Notes under the pieces: generated by a model | Told to the model about the DNA's origin: nothing | What the model saw: the letters and a program-made list of their open reading frames with translations, nothing else | Database searches by the model: none | Shown: piece after piece, positions 1-6,948 of the stretch | How positions within the stretch are numbered: position 1 is the stretch's first letter | Layout of the letters: the number at the start of each line of letters is the position of its first letter | Position numbers and translations under genes: made by a program | Origin: Thermofilaceae archaeon | Lineage (GTDB): Archaea > Thermoproteota > Thermoprotei > Thermofilales > Thermofilaceae | Reading direction: 5' to 3' | Length of the DNA stretch: 54,088 nt | Assembly: GCA_026986905.1 (NCBI GenBank) | Contig: JALSNQ010000006.1 | Location: 87,634 to 141,721, forward strand

Positions 1-612
1 ACGCTCGTACTCCGCGTGCCCGATAACGAAGTCGTAGCTGCTGCCGTCCTCTATGACCTTGAATCCCAGGGGCTCGCCGGAAGGTATCCCTAGTATTTCT
101 AGCGCGGCTTTGGCGGCAGCCTGTTCGACTTCTTCGTCAAAGGGGTTCTCTACGCGGATTTCCCCTACCCTATGTATTTTAAACAGGGTTTCGCCGCTTA
201 CAACGCACTTTTTGTACATCTTTTCTCCCCTTCTAGCTCTAGAAAGATACTTGGAAAGCTGTTCGCTCCCAGGCCCCTCTACTTCCTTGCACCCCTTTCT
301 CTCCATAAGCGTTAAGCCTCGCCTAGAATAAAGGGGGTAATCTTCGCCGTCGAGGGATAGCCTAGGCGTAATGACCTCCACAGCCAGGGCACCGCTACTG
401 CGTCCTTCCCGGGGGAGCCTTCTAGCCGATAGACTCAGTAGCATGGGTGAAAACGGTCTTTCGCCGCGTGGCCAGCCTCTCAGGGAAAATGTCTCGTGTA
501 TCCATTCCCCCTCTTCCACGAATATTTCGACTCTAGATGTAAGTCTCCGCAACCAGTAGACGAGTGAGAGGGCAGGGTACCCTGAACCGTGTATGGCAAT
601 TTTTTTGAACAT
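1..612 (-). CDS. Unrecognised protein, C-terminus cut by window edge
   Basis: This is a minus-strand frame open from an ATG at 612 to the window edge (204 codons seen, no stop). The ORF track lacks it because it runs off the end. The protein begins MFKKIAIHGSGYPALSLVYW, a beta strand followed by a glycine-containing turn and a helix, which resembles the start of a Rossmann-type nucleotide-binding fold. That resemblance is weak and I do not recognise the family. Later segments such as VEIFVEEGEWIHETFSLRGW and the acidic stretch before GIPSGEPLGFKVIEDG look like normal folded protein. The gene diverges from ychF. Its ATG lies inside the upstream extension of the YchF frame, which supports a later YchF start. 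Both plus-strand track ORFs here (53..331 and 371..559) are shadows. Confidence 0.7.
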   Translation of the reverse strand, partial: MFKKIAIHGSGYPALSLVYWLRRLTSRVEIFVEEGEWIHETFSLRGWPRGERPFSPMLLSLSARRLPREGRSSGALAVEVITPRLSLDGEDYPLYSRRGLTLMERKGCKEVEGPGSEQLSKYLSRARRGEKMYKKCVVSGETLFKIHRVGEIRVENPFDEEVEQAAAKAALEILGIPSGEPLGFKVIEDGSSYDFVIGHAEYER

Positions 613-631
613 CCAGGGATACACCCTATCT

Positions 632-1831
632 GTGCCTGTTCAGCTGGGACTAGTGGGAAAGCCTAACACGGGTAAATCAACGTTTTTCTCCGCGGCTACG
701 CTAACGGATGTCAAGCGTGCACCCTACCCCTTCACGACCATAGACCCCAACGTGGGTGTGGGGTACGTTAAAATTAGGTGCGTATGCAGGGAGCTGGGCG
801 TAAAGGATGACCCGAGGAATTCTATCTGCATTGACGGGTGGCGCTTCATTCCCATAGAGTTGATAGACGTGGCAGGTTTAGTCCCAGATGCGTGGAAGGG
901 CCGAGGCCTGGGAAACAGGTTTCTGGATCACCTACGTAGAGCTGCCGTGTTGATACATGTTATAGACGCCTCGGGAGGGACGGACGCTGAGGGACGGCCT
1001 GTAAAGCCGGGAAGCTATGATCCGCTAAACGACGTAGCTTTCCTTGAGAGAGAGATTGATATGTGGATGTACCAGCTCATAAAGAAGGATTGGGGGAAGA
1101 TATCCAAGGTTATGGATCTAAAAAAGGACTACGAGGAGCTGTTTTCCAGGTTTAGCGGCCTAGAAGTGAAAAGAGAGAAGGTCCTAGAAGCGATTGAAGA
1201 GCTAGGCCTCCATTTAAAACGAGTTACCGAGTGGAGCGACGAGGATCTCCTTACTTTGGTGAAAAGGGTGAGGGCGGCCGCTAAGCCTATAGTTATAGCC
1301 GCGAACAAGGCTGACGTGGATCCTGCCGAGGAGAATATTAAGAGGCTAAAGAAAGAGTTGGGGTCGAGGTATATTATAGTGCCCACCTCTGCTGAAGCAG
1401 AGTTGGCGTTGAGAAAGGCTGCCCATGCGGGACTTATAAGGTACATTCCCGGCGAAGGTGACTTCGAGGTTGTAGGCAACCTAACCCGGAAGCAGAGAGA
1501 AGCGCTAGAGTATATACGAGAGAGGGTTCTACAGAGATACGGTTCAACGGGTGTACAGGAGGTTTTAAACCGAGCCGTCTTCGACGCGCTCGGCATGATA
1601 GCCGTCTACCCCGTAGAGAACGAGGCGAAGTACACCGACCACGAGGGGAGAGTGCTGCCCGACGTGTATCTTCTTCCAAAAGGGTCTACTGCCAGGGACC
1701 TCGCCTATATGATTCACACAGAGCTTGGAGAAAAATTCGCTTTTGCTATAGACGCTGTCACTAAACGTAGGCTGGGAGCAGATGAAGCCTTGAAGCATAG
1801 AATGGTGGTAAAAATAGTGCTCGCGAGGTAG
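632..1831 (+). CDS. ychF: YchF/Obg-related GTPase with TGS domain
   Basis: This is a translation-factor GTPase of the YchF/Obg group, thought to bind ribosomes. The P-loop [12 protein letters not shown] lies near residue 6, followed by a threonine-containing switch ([15 protein letters not shown]). The G3 motif DVAGLV is followed by [16 protein letters not shown], which is typical of YchF. The G4 motif NKAD sits about two-thirds along, and a TGS domain occupies roughly the last 90 residues. I chose GTG at 632 ([10 protein letters not shown]), giving 399 residues. The track start at 593 would overlap the divergent gene and adds a tail not expected in the family. The stop is followed after 6 nt by the first ECF ATPase, so the four genes probably form one transcript. 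Confidence 0.92.
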   Translation: MPVQLGLVGKPNTGKSTFFSAATLTDVKRAPYPFTTIDPNVGVGYVKIRCVCRELGVKDDPRNSICIDGWRFIPIELIDVAGLVPDAWKGRGLGNRFLDHLRRAAVLIHVIDASGGTDAEGRPVKPGSYDPLNDVAFLEREIDMWMYQLIKKDWGKISKVMDLKKDYEELFSRFSGLEVKREKVLEAIEELGLHLKRVTEWSDEDLLTLVKRVRAAAKPIVIAANKADVDPAEENIKRLKKELGSRYIIVPTSAEAELALRKAAHAGLIRYIPGEGDFEVVGNLTRKQREALEYIRERVLQRYGSTGVQEVLNRAVFDALGMIAVYPVENEAKYTDHEGRVLPDVYLLPKGSTARDLAYMIHTELGEKFAFAIDAVTKRRLGADEALKHRMVVKIVLAR

Positions 1832-1837
1832 CCCACC

Positions 1838-2674
1838 TTGCTGGCCGAGCTGAGGGGTGTGTCCTACCGTTACCCCTCATCTAATGCGTGGGTGTTGGAG
1901 GACGTGGATTTCCACGTGGATAGCGGCGAGTATGTGCTACTGGCCGGCCCCAGCGGGTGCGGTAAGAGTACGCTAGCCCGGATTCTAAACGGGCTTATAC
2001 CGAATTTTTACGGCGGGACGCTTAGAGGTTTTATAAGCATAGACGGGAAGGATCCCCGTAGCACGCCCACGTATAGGATGGCGTTAAGCGTGGGCTTCGT
2101 TTTTCAAAATCCCGAGAACCAGCTCTTCTTCTCCGACGTGGAGCGTGAACTGGCGTTTGGCCTAGAAAACCTAGGCGTTGATCCGGGCGAAATAAGGAGG
2201 AGGGTTGAGGAGGCTATAAGGGAGTATGGGCTAGAGGGGATAAGGCACAGGTCGCCCTCGGAGCTTAGCGGGGGCCAGAAGCAGAAGGTCGCAATAGCCT
2301 CCGTGATGGTCATGGAGCCCAAACTGCTCGTACTTGACGAGCCCACGGCGAACCTGGATCCGCTCTCGGCCGTGAAAATACTTGGCCTCGTAAAGAGGGA
2401 GGTTCTGCGGAAGAATATCGGCGTTGTAGTAATCGAGCATAGATTGGAGCTAGCGTTACCATATGTCGACAGGATGGTTGTGATGAAGGACGGCCGTGTA
2501 GTGGCTGAGGGAGACCCATACGTTGTCGTCGAAGAGGCCGGTGAAGTAGTGGGTGTTCCCGCTATTTTCGATGTGTACAGGAGGCTTGTTAGGGCTGGCC
2601 TGGCTCTTGGGAACCCGCCTAGAACCCCGGAGGAGCTTGCTGCGAAGATAATGGCTGTTCTCGGGGACGGGTGA
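1838..2674 (+). CDS. ECF transporter ATPase subunit 1 (EcfA/CbiO-like)
   Basis: This is one of two ATPases of an energy-coupling-factor vitamin or metal importer. The Walker A motif is GPSGCGKST near residue 40. The Q-loop is FQNPENQLFF, a hallmark of EcfA proteins. The signature is LSGGQKQK and the Walker B is LLVLDEPTANLD, with an H-loop VIEHR. Length (278 residues) fits the family. The start is TTG at 1838, 6 nt after ychF. The next ATPase starts 6 nt downstream. An EcfA1/EcfA2 heterodimer on the cytoplasmic face of EcfT is expected from the family. The substrate cannot be inferred because no S component is encoded nearby. Confidence 0.9.
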   Translation: MLAELRGVSYRYPSSNAWVLEDVDFHVDSGEYVLLAGPSGCGKSTLARILNGLIPNFYGGTLRGFISIDGKDPRSTPTYRMALSVGFVFQNPENQLFFSDVERELAFGLENLGVDPGEIRRRVEEAIREYGLEGIRHRSPSELSGGQKQKVAIASVMVMEPKLLVLDEPTANLDPLSAVKILGLVKREVLRKNIGVVVIEHRLELALPYVDRMVVMKDGRVVAEGDPYVVVEEAGEVVGVPAIFDVYRRLVRAGLALGNPPRTPEELAAKIMAVLGDG

Positions 2675-2680
2675 TCAAAG

Positions 2681-3511
2681 ATGGACGCGGCCATCGTCGT
2701 CGACAGGGTGCACTACGTATATCCCGGTGGCGTAGAGGCGCTGCGGGGAGTGAGCCTTAGAGTGGCTAAGGGGGAGTTTATAGCTATCATGGGGGAAAAC
2801 GGGTCGGGAAAAACGACTTTGATAAAACACTTTAACGGGGTGCTTAAGCCGTCTTCAGGAAGAGTTGTTGTGGACGGCGTGGATACGAGGAAGGCCCCTA
2901 TATCGGTTCTTTCCCGCAAGGTAGGGCTTGTATTTCAGAACCCGGATCACCAGATATTCTCTGAAACTGTGTGGGAGGAAGTGGCTTTTCCTATGAGAAA
3001 CTACGGTTTCCCGGAAGAGGTTGTCGAAGAGAGAGTTGAACGGTACCTTAGGATAATGCAGTTATACAAGTACCGTGACAGGTCGCCTTTCCTGCTAAGC
3101 TTAGGGGAAAAGAAGAGGCTGACCATAGCGGCGGTCCTGGCGTATGACCCGGAGATAATAGTTCTAGACGAGCCCACCGCTGGCCAAGACTACCTCCAGA
3201 AGGAGCAGATCTCCGGGATAATGAACCTTCTCCGAACAATGGGCAAGACGGTGATCGTAGTCACTCATGACGTCGAATTCGTTGTACAGCACGTAGACAG
3301 AATAGTTCTCATGAGCCAGGGCAGGGTAATAGCGGAGGCGCCGCCGAGTAAAGCTCTAACAGACCCCTCCTTACTGGCCAGGGCAAGGCTTATGCCGCCA
3401 CACCTGGCCAGGCTAGCCATACAGCTCTCGAGAAGAGGCGTCTATAGTCTAAGCGGATACCCTGAGATAGGAGATGTGGTTGACCAGGTTCTTAAGAGGT
3501 GGGCTAGGTGA
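2681..3511 (+). CDS. ECF transporter ATPase subunit 2 (EcfA/CbiO-like)
   Basis: This is the second ECF ATPase of 276 residues. The Walker A motif is GENGSGKTT, the Q-loop FQNPDHQIFS, the Walker B IIVLDEPTAGQD and the H-loop VVTHD. The signature is degenerate, LSLGEKKR instead of LSGGQ, while the partner keeps the canonical form. This suggests asymmetric ATP sites in the heterodimer. The ATG start lies 6 nt after the first ATPase. The last codons overlap the EcfT start by 4 nt (GTGA), indicating translational coupling. Confidence 0.9.
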   Translation: MDAAIVVDRVHYVYPGGVEALRGVSLRVAKGEFIAIMGENGSGKTTLIKHFNGVLKPSSGRVVVDGVDTRKAPISVLSRKVGLVFQNPDHQIFSETVWEEVAFPMRNYGFPEEVVEERVERYLRIMQLYKYRDRSPFLLSLGEKKRLTIAAVLAYDPEIIVLDEPTAGQDYLQKEQISGIMNLLRTMGKTVIVVTHDVEFVVQHVDRIVLMSQGRVIAEAPPSKALTDPSLLARARLMPPHLARLAIQLSRRGVYSLSGYPEIGDVVDQVLKRWAR

Positions 3512-4254
3512 CGAGCCCGCTGCAGGCTTTCAAGTATACTAGGAAGGACACCTTTCTCGACTCGCTGGATCCTAGGTCGAAGTTTTTTCTCTCCATATCT
3601 CTGCTGCTTATCAGTCTTTTTACGCAGTCTATAACTGTACAGTTAGCCGTGATTGGATCGACGTTTCTGCTTGTAGCCGCTGCAAAGAGGCTCAGACAGT
3701 GGGTGCCTACGTTACAGGCGATAACACCACTAGTGCTGCTGATATTCGCCGTGAACCTGCTTTTCTCCACGCCCCCAAGCCTCGCCTATGCAGCACTCAT
3801 GTCACTGAGATTCCTCGCCGTCACAGCGGCGTTCAGCATGTTTTTCCTGACAACGACTCCTGACGATCTGGCTCTTGCGTTGGAACAAAGCGGGGTGCCA
3901 CGTGAATACTCGCTAATGTTCACGATGAGCCTCCGCTTCATACCTACACTAGCTGAAGACGTCGAAACCGTTGGCGCTGCACTTATGAGCAGGGGGTTTA
4001 AACTGGACGAAGGAAACATTATCAAGAGGGCGAAAAACTACGTCTATCTCCTTGTCCCGCTGATAGTATACGAGGTGCGCCGCAGCCTAATGATAGCCGA
4101 AGCCCTCGAGGCGCGGGCATTCGGCGCCTCAGAAAAGCCTACTAGGGTAAAAGAGCTCAAGATGCGTGCACGCGACTATATAGTCCTCGCGGCCTCGCTA
4201 CTAGCCTCCTTTTCACCCCAGATAATAATGTGGCTGGGGCTCAACCCGCCCTAG
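3508..4254 (+). CDS. ECF transporter transmembrane subunit EcfT
   Basis: This is the membrane scaffold of the ECF importer, 248 residues. Several hydrophobic segments occupy the first 110 residues (for example FFLSISLLLISLF and LVLLIFAVNLLF). A cytoplasmic coupling region follows, with the two short motifs expected to contact the ATPases: SRG in ALMSRGF and ARA in EALEARAFG. A final hydrophobic segment ends the protein. The start is GTG at 3508, overlapping the preceding stop by 4 nt. The gene ends 4 nt into the convergent HTH gene. The absence of an S component suggests a shared (group II) module, which is inference. Confidence 0.88.
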   Translation: MTSPLQAFKYTRKDTFLDSLDPRSKFFLSISLLLISLFTQSITVQLAVIGSTFLLVAAAKRLRQWVPTLQAITPLVLLIFAVNLLFSTPPSLAYAALMSLRFLAVTAAFSMFFLTTTPDDLALALEQSGVPREYSLMFTMSLRFIPTLAEDVETVGAALMSRGFKLDEGNIIKRAKNYVYLLVPLIVYEVRRSLMIAEALEARAFGASEKPTRVKELKMRARDYIVLAASLLASFSPQIIMWLGLNPP

Positions 4255-4781
4255 CCGCTGCGCCCAGAAAGCACGCGTAGCCACGGATTGTTGGAGGCAA
4301 AACTTGGCAACCCCTCTTCGCCCCCCGTCGACGGGGTCTCGACAACGCTTTCACCGAGTGGTTTTCTCAATCCGCGGTTACTGCTGGCAATCTTTTCTAG
4401 ATTATTGTTTACACGTTCAAGTTCAACAAGTATTCTCCTAAGCAGTGAGACTATCTCCTTACATTCAATATTGTTCACCGATGGCTTATTCGACTCTGAA
4501 ACATACCCCTGGTATTTGTCAGCAGTTACACTTCTCCCCTGAGTAGCGAGAGAGGGAGATGGAACGCTTGCGACACGCCGTCTAAACGAGAAATTGGACG
4601 CATCCAAACCAAGTTTTGAGGCTACACGCCTGTACTTGTATAACGCCTTATATACCGTACGCTCGGAAATGTTTAGCGCCTCTGCTATCTCCTTGGCCGA
4701 TCCGCCGTGTTCGGCAAAATACTCTACTACGCGTCTCTCAGTTAAGGTTAGGTGTTTCATGACGTCGCTGTGGATTTTCAT
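4251..4781 (-). CDS. HTH DNA-binding protein with long variable tail
   Basis: The first 70 residues form a helix-turn-helix of the LuxR/sigma-70 region 4 type: LTLTERRVVEYFAEHGGSAK, then EIAEALNISERTVYKALYKY. The rest is polar and low in conservation features. One helical stretch (EIVSLLRRILVELERVNNNL) could be a coiled coil for dimerisation. The tail is rich in Ser, Pro and Gly. An in-frame ATG at 4760 (MKHLTL) is an alternative start. A TATA-like GATAAAAG just upstream would place the RNA start near the first ATG, implying a nearly leaderless mRNA. It converges with EcfT with a 4-nt overlap. Regulation of the ECF genes is possible but not shown. Confidence 0.7.
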   Translation of the reverse strand: MKIHSDVMKHLTLTERRVVEYFAEHGGSAKEIAEALNISERTVYKALYKYRRVASKLGLDASNFSFRRRVASVPSPSLATQGRSVTADKYQGYVSESNKPSVNNIECKEIVSLLRRILVELERVNNNLEKIASSNRGLRKPLGESVVETPSTGGEEGLPSFASNNPWLRVLSGRSG

Positions 4782-4888
4782 CCAAACCCCTTATCCTCCG
4801 CCCCCTTTTATCACGGTTTCCTCTACTTATCCACGCCCCTTCAGGGGGAAGCGTGACAACGGTTACTTTTCCAAAACACGGAAAACGC

Positions 4889-4985
4889 TGGTGGGGCCGC
4901 CGGGATTTGAACCCGGGATCACCAGCGTTTTGGCAGCACAGGGCTATCCCCAGGCTGGCATCCTCCCAAGCTAGACTACGGCCCC
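4889..4985 (-). tRNA. tRNA-Pro(GGG) with short intron, CCA encoded
   Basis: Read on the minus strand, the acceptor GGGGCCG pairs with CGGCCCC. The D stem is GTCT/GGAT with a GG in its loop, and the anticodon stem CCAGC pairs perfectly with GCTGG. The T stem CCGGG/CCCGG encloses TTCAAAT. The discriminator A is followed by an encoded CCA. Between the anticodon-stem strands lie 27 nt starting CTGGGG, so U33 is followed by anticodon GGG (proline) and G37. A 7-nt loop leaves a 20-nt intron at about position 37/38. The mature tRNA would be 74 nt before CCA. I could not draw a strict bulge-helix-bulge, so the exact splice sites are uncertain. Confidence 0.88.
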
Positions 4986-5007
4986 CTCACTCAATCATAA
5001 GTGGGCT

Positions 5008-5020
5008 GGTTATAACTTTT
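5008..5020 (-). promoter_or_regulatory. TATA box of the tRNA-Pro gene
   Basis: The minus-strand sequence AAAAGTTATAACC is centred about 28 nt upstream of the tRNA 5' end. That is the spacing expected for archaeal TBP/TFB promoters of tRNA genes. Confidence 0.6.
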
Positions 5021-5054
5021 TACCCCGGCGTTTACGCTAGAAGTCTAGGGGAGG

Positions 5055-5063
5055 TTTAATATA
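5055..5063 (+). promoter_or_regulatory. TATA box of the tRNA-half gene
   Basis: TTTAATATA, preceded by GAGG, is centred 27 nt before the first base of the GGGCCCG acceptor strand at 5086. It supports independent transcription of the tRNA-like element that follows. Confidence 0.6.
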
Positions 5064-5085
5064 ACGCTAGCATGATTGTAGAAGG

Positions 5086-5166
5086 GGGCCCGTGGCGCAG
5101 ATTGGATAGCGCGGCGGCCACCCCCTTTGGGGGCCGTAGTGCGGGCGGCCGCCCACCCCCCTTTCT
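5086..5166 (+). tRNA. Candidate 5' half of a split tRNA plus GC-rich tail
   Basis: Positions 5086-5119 read as tRNA positions 1-32. The acceptor strand is GGGCCCG, then TG. The D stem GCGC/GCGC encloses AGATTGGATA, with A14, G18G19 and A21 in place. Position 26 is G and the anticodon 5' strand is GCGGC, followed by C32. No U33, anticodon, T arm or CGGGCCC 3' acceptor strand follows. Instead comes a CCCCC-TTT-GGGGG hairpin and a 12-nt perfect palindrome GGGCGGCCGCCC, then CACCCCCCTTT. The D-arm form resembles crenarchaeal tRNA-Arg, but the isotype cannot be assigned without the 3' half. I found no matching 3' half in the window. A decayed tRNA fragment is the alternative. Confidence 0.6.
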
Positions 5167-5221
5167 AATGTTTAAGTTAAGTTTAAAAGAAGAGTCTAGG
5201 TTGAAGGGTGGGTGGAAAGTA

Positions 5222-5401
5222 GTGACGGAGAGACTAAGCGTGCCTACGTGTACTTCATGCGGCAGGCCTATTCCTCCATTCGAGAAGGCGGCTGTGTTCC
5301 GCTGTCCCCGCTGTGGGGAAGCTATCATATGGCGTTGCAGTAGATGCAGGAAACAGGGTAATCCCTACGTTTGCCCCAAGTGTGGCTTTGTGGGGCCTTA
5401 A
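5222..5401 (+). CDS. Small zinc-ribbon protein (DUF1610-like, aEF1B neighbour)
   Basis: This 59-residue protein carries four CxxC-type knuckles: CTSC, CPRC, CSRC and CPKC. They imply two zinc ribbons. It matches the archaeal zinc-ribbon family commonly encoded next to elongation factor 1-beta and assumed to act in translation or RNA binding. The GTG at 5222 ([10 protein letters not shown]) is preferred. The track start at 5072 would read through the tRNA half. The next gene, aEF1-beta, lies 90 nt downstream behind its own TATA-like CTTATATTATC. Confidence 0.8.
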   Translation: MTERLSVPTCTSCGRPIPPFEKAAVFRCPRCGEAIIWRCSRCRKQGNPYVCPKCGFVGP

Positions 5402-5491
5402 GCCTTCTTTCCCGTGGCCTGCGTGCTGGGTGTTTCTGCAGAGAGAATATCCTTATATTATCTACATGCTAATCCCACCAGGTGCTAGAAC

Positions 5492-5767
5492 ATGGTAAAG
5501 GTAGCTGTGCTCATGAGAGTGCTGCCAGAGGAGGCGTCGATAAAACCCGAGGATCTGCTTAACAAGATAAAGGAGAAACTGCCTGAGAGGTATCATATCG
5601 CCCAGTACCAGTCGGAGCCTATAGCCTTTGGCCTTGAAGCACTAAGGCTGATAATACTCATGCCGGAGGACGTGGAGGGTGGAACAAACGAGCTTGAAGA
5701 ATTGGTATCCTCTGTTGAGGGCGTGAGCCAAGTAGATGTCCTTAATGTTGCCAGGATGATGGAGTAG
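5492..5767 (+). CDS. ef1b: Elongation factor 1-beta (aEF1B)
   Basis: This is the nucleotide exchange factor that recharges aEF1A with GTP during translation elongation. The 91-residue length equals the archaeal single-domain form. The ferredoxin-like core is visible: an N-terminal strand KVAVLMRVLPEEA, a helix KPEDLLNKIKEKL, then QYQSEPIAFGLEALRLIILM, which matches the aEF1A-contacting face. An ATG start follows AGGTG in the leader. A minus-strand sRNA candidate begins 1 nt past the stop. Confidence 0.93.
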   Translation: MVKVAVLMRVLPEEASIKPEDLLNKIKEKLPERYHIAQYQSEPIAFGLEALRLIILMPEDVEGGTNELEELVSSVEGVSQVDVLNVARMME

Positions 5768-5768
5768 T

Positions 5769-5832
5769 GGAGGGGTCCATCTAATGCCTTTTCTTCACAT
5801 GTCAGCGTAACTCTGACATATCATCCCCCTCC
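5769..5832 (-). ncRNA. Candidate C/D-box sRNA A (64 nt)
   Basis: The minus strand reads stem GGAGGGG, then C box GGGATGA (sharing Gs with the stem) and 15 nt. D' box CTGA, 3 nt, C' box GTGAAGA and 12 nt follow, then a weak D box TGGA and stem CCCCTCC. The 7-bp stem is perfect. Spacings 15/3/12 are identical to candidate C at 38028. Within the first guide region TCAG pairs with D' CTGA, extending to a 7-bp hairpin ATGTCAG/CTGACAT. The D box has two deviations but keeps the GA needed for a kink-turn. Upstream AAACTTAAC near 5857 could be its TATA. Target unknown. Confidence 0.5.
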
Positions 5833-5858
5833 TCTGTGATTTTTATTTACAATGATAG

Positions 5859-6392
5859 TTAAGTTTTAGTCGTCTTTTCTATCTTTAGTGGACTGTACTT
5901 AGAGAGTTTCTCTATGGCTTTCCTTAATACTAGCTTGTCTTTCTCGTTGTCGTATGGCTCTAAAACCTCCTCACAGTAGGGGCATATGTAGCCGTAGCTA
6001 TCCGCGTCGTCCAGCGTATATTTCCGTCCACATTTTGGACAATAGAAATACTCATTTTCCTCTTCGAGTCTAAGTCTAGCCTCAAGTATTTTAAGCGCCA
6101 TCCGCTTCCTGTCTTCTAGTACTCTATGGGCGGGCTCGTCCGTAAGCCGCCAGAAGTATTTATACCACCCTATTTTTTCGTCTCTTGCACGCCTATACTT
6201 TACTAGGCGCGACTCAAACATCAAGTTGAGCAGTCTTCTCACTTTGTTTATGTCCACCTTGAGAATCTTTGCAAGGTCGTCGTCGGTGACCTCGCCCTTC
6301 TTCATTAATATTTCTGCTATCCGTCCTGCGAGTTCGCCGTGTATCTTCCTAGCCAGTATTACTAGGGCCTCCTCGTCGCTTTTCGCTATCAA
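5859..6392 (-). CDS. tfe: Transcription factor TFE alpha subunit
   Basis: This is the archaeal homolog of TFIIE-alpha, which helps TBP/TFB and RNA polymerase melt the promoter. An N-terminal winged helix covers about residues 1-100 (HGELAGRIAEILMKKGEVTD, then DDLAKILKVDINKVRRLLNL). A zinc ribbon with CPKC and CPYC pairs lies at about residues 117-145. The length of 177 residues is typical. The start is TTG at 6392, which overlaps the end of trm56 by 44 nt. It is the last gene of the MBF1-hflX-trm56-tfe operon. Confidence 0.93.
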   Translation of the reverse strand: MIAKSDEEALVILARKIHGELAGRIAEILMKKGEVTDDDLAKILKVDINKVRRLLNLMFESRLVKYRRARDEKIGWYKYFWRLTDEPAHRVLEDRKRMALKILEARLRLEEENEYFYCPKCGRKYTLDDADSYGYICPYCEEVLEPYDNEKDKLVLRKAIEKLSKYSPLKIEKTTKT

Positions 6393-6939
6393 GGCGTCTC
6401 ACTATTTTATCGCGTGGGGAGGGAATAACCTTTATGGCAGCGTTCCTATACTCCCTGATGAGTTCTTCTCCACCGAATAGTCTGTCTAGAAAAACTGCTA
6501 GTGCGGCTATCTCGCTGTGAGGCTGGTTACCTATAGCAACGTTGTAGTCTGCAGCTTGATACATCCATCGTGGAACCTTCTTGCCTCCCACCACGATCAA
6601 TAGGGGGTTCTCCCGTCTCCTTATCCTCTCTACAATGTTAGATGACTGTATGTTTATACCATACATTGTCAGGTGGACGATGACGCCACCCCCCTTTTTC
6701 CACGTGAAAACCTCCCTACGGGGCGAATCCGTTACTCTTACCTCGAAGGGTCCTCCCCACCTCTTCGCCGTTTCGAGGAGGGTTTCGATAACGCTCTTCT
6801 CTACATGCTCCTCGAGTATTATCCCGTCCGCGCCGAAGGCTCTGGCCACTAGCCCCACATGTGTGGTTACCCTATGGTCCCTCACGGGCCTATGCCCTAT
6901 CCTAAGCACGTATACGGGCCACCCGTATAGCCAAGACAT
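6349..6939 (-). CDS. trm56: tRNA (cytidine-56) 2'-O-methyltransferase
   Basis: This SPOUT-class enzyme uses AdoMet to methylate the ribose of C56 in the tRNA T loop, an Archaea-only modification that stabilises the elbow. Recognised features are LRIGHRPVRDHRVTTHVGLV near the N-terminus and the knotted C-terminal AdoMet site. That site is visible as LLIVVGGKKVPRWMYQ followed by NVAIGNQPHSEIAALAVFL. Length (196 residues) fits. It lies 9 nt after hflX and overlaps tfe in another frame. Confidence 0.93.
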   Translation of the reverse strand: MSWLYGWPVYVLRIGHRPVRDHRVTTHVGLVARAFGADGIILEEHVEKSVIETLLETAKRWGGPFEVRVTDSPRREVFTWKKGGGVIVHLTMYGINIQSSNIVERIRRRENPLLIVVGGKKVPRWMYQAADYNVAIGNQPHSEIAALAVFLDRLFGGEELIREYRNAAIKVIPSPRDKIVRRLDSEKRRGGPSNTG

Positions 6940-6948
6940 ATGTCTCCA

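Noticed and set aside
53-559. Plus-strand ORFs 53..331 and 371..559
   Set aside because: They lie antisense to the continuous minus-strand frame ending at the window edge, and their Ser/Pro-rich translations are typical shadows.
5799-5819. ATGTCAG-N7-CTGACAT hairpin as a simple terminator of aEF1-beta or TFE
   Set aside because: No T tract follows on either strand directly, and the hairpin lies inside the larger stem-boxed RNA; archaeal termination relies on oligo-T rather than hairpins.
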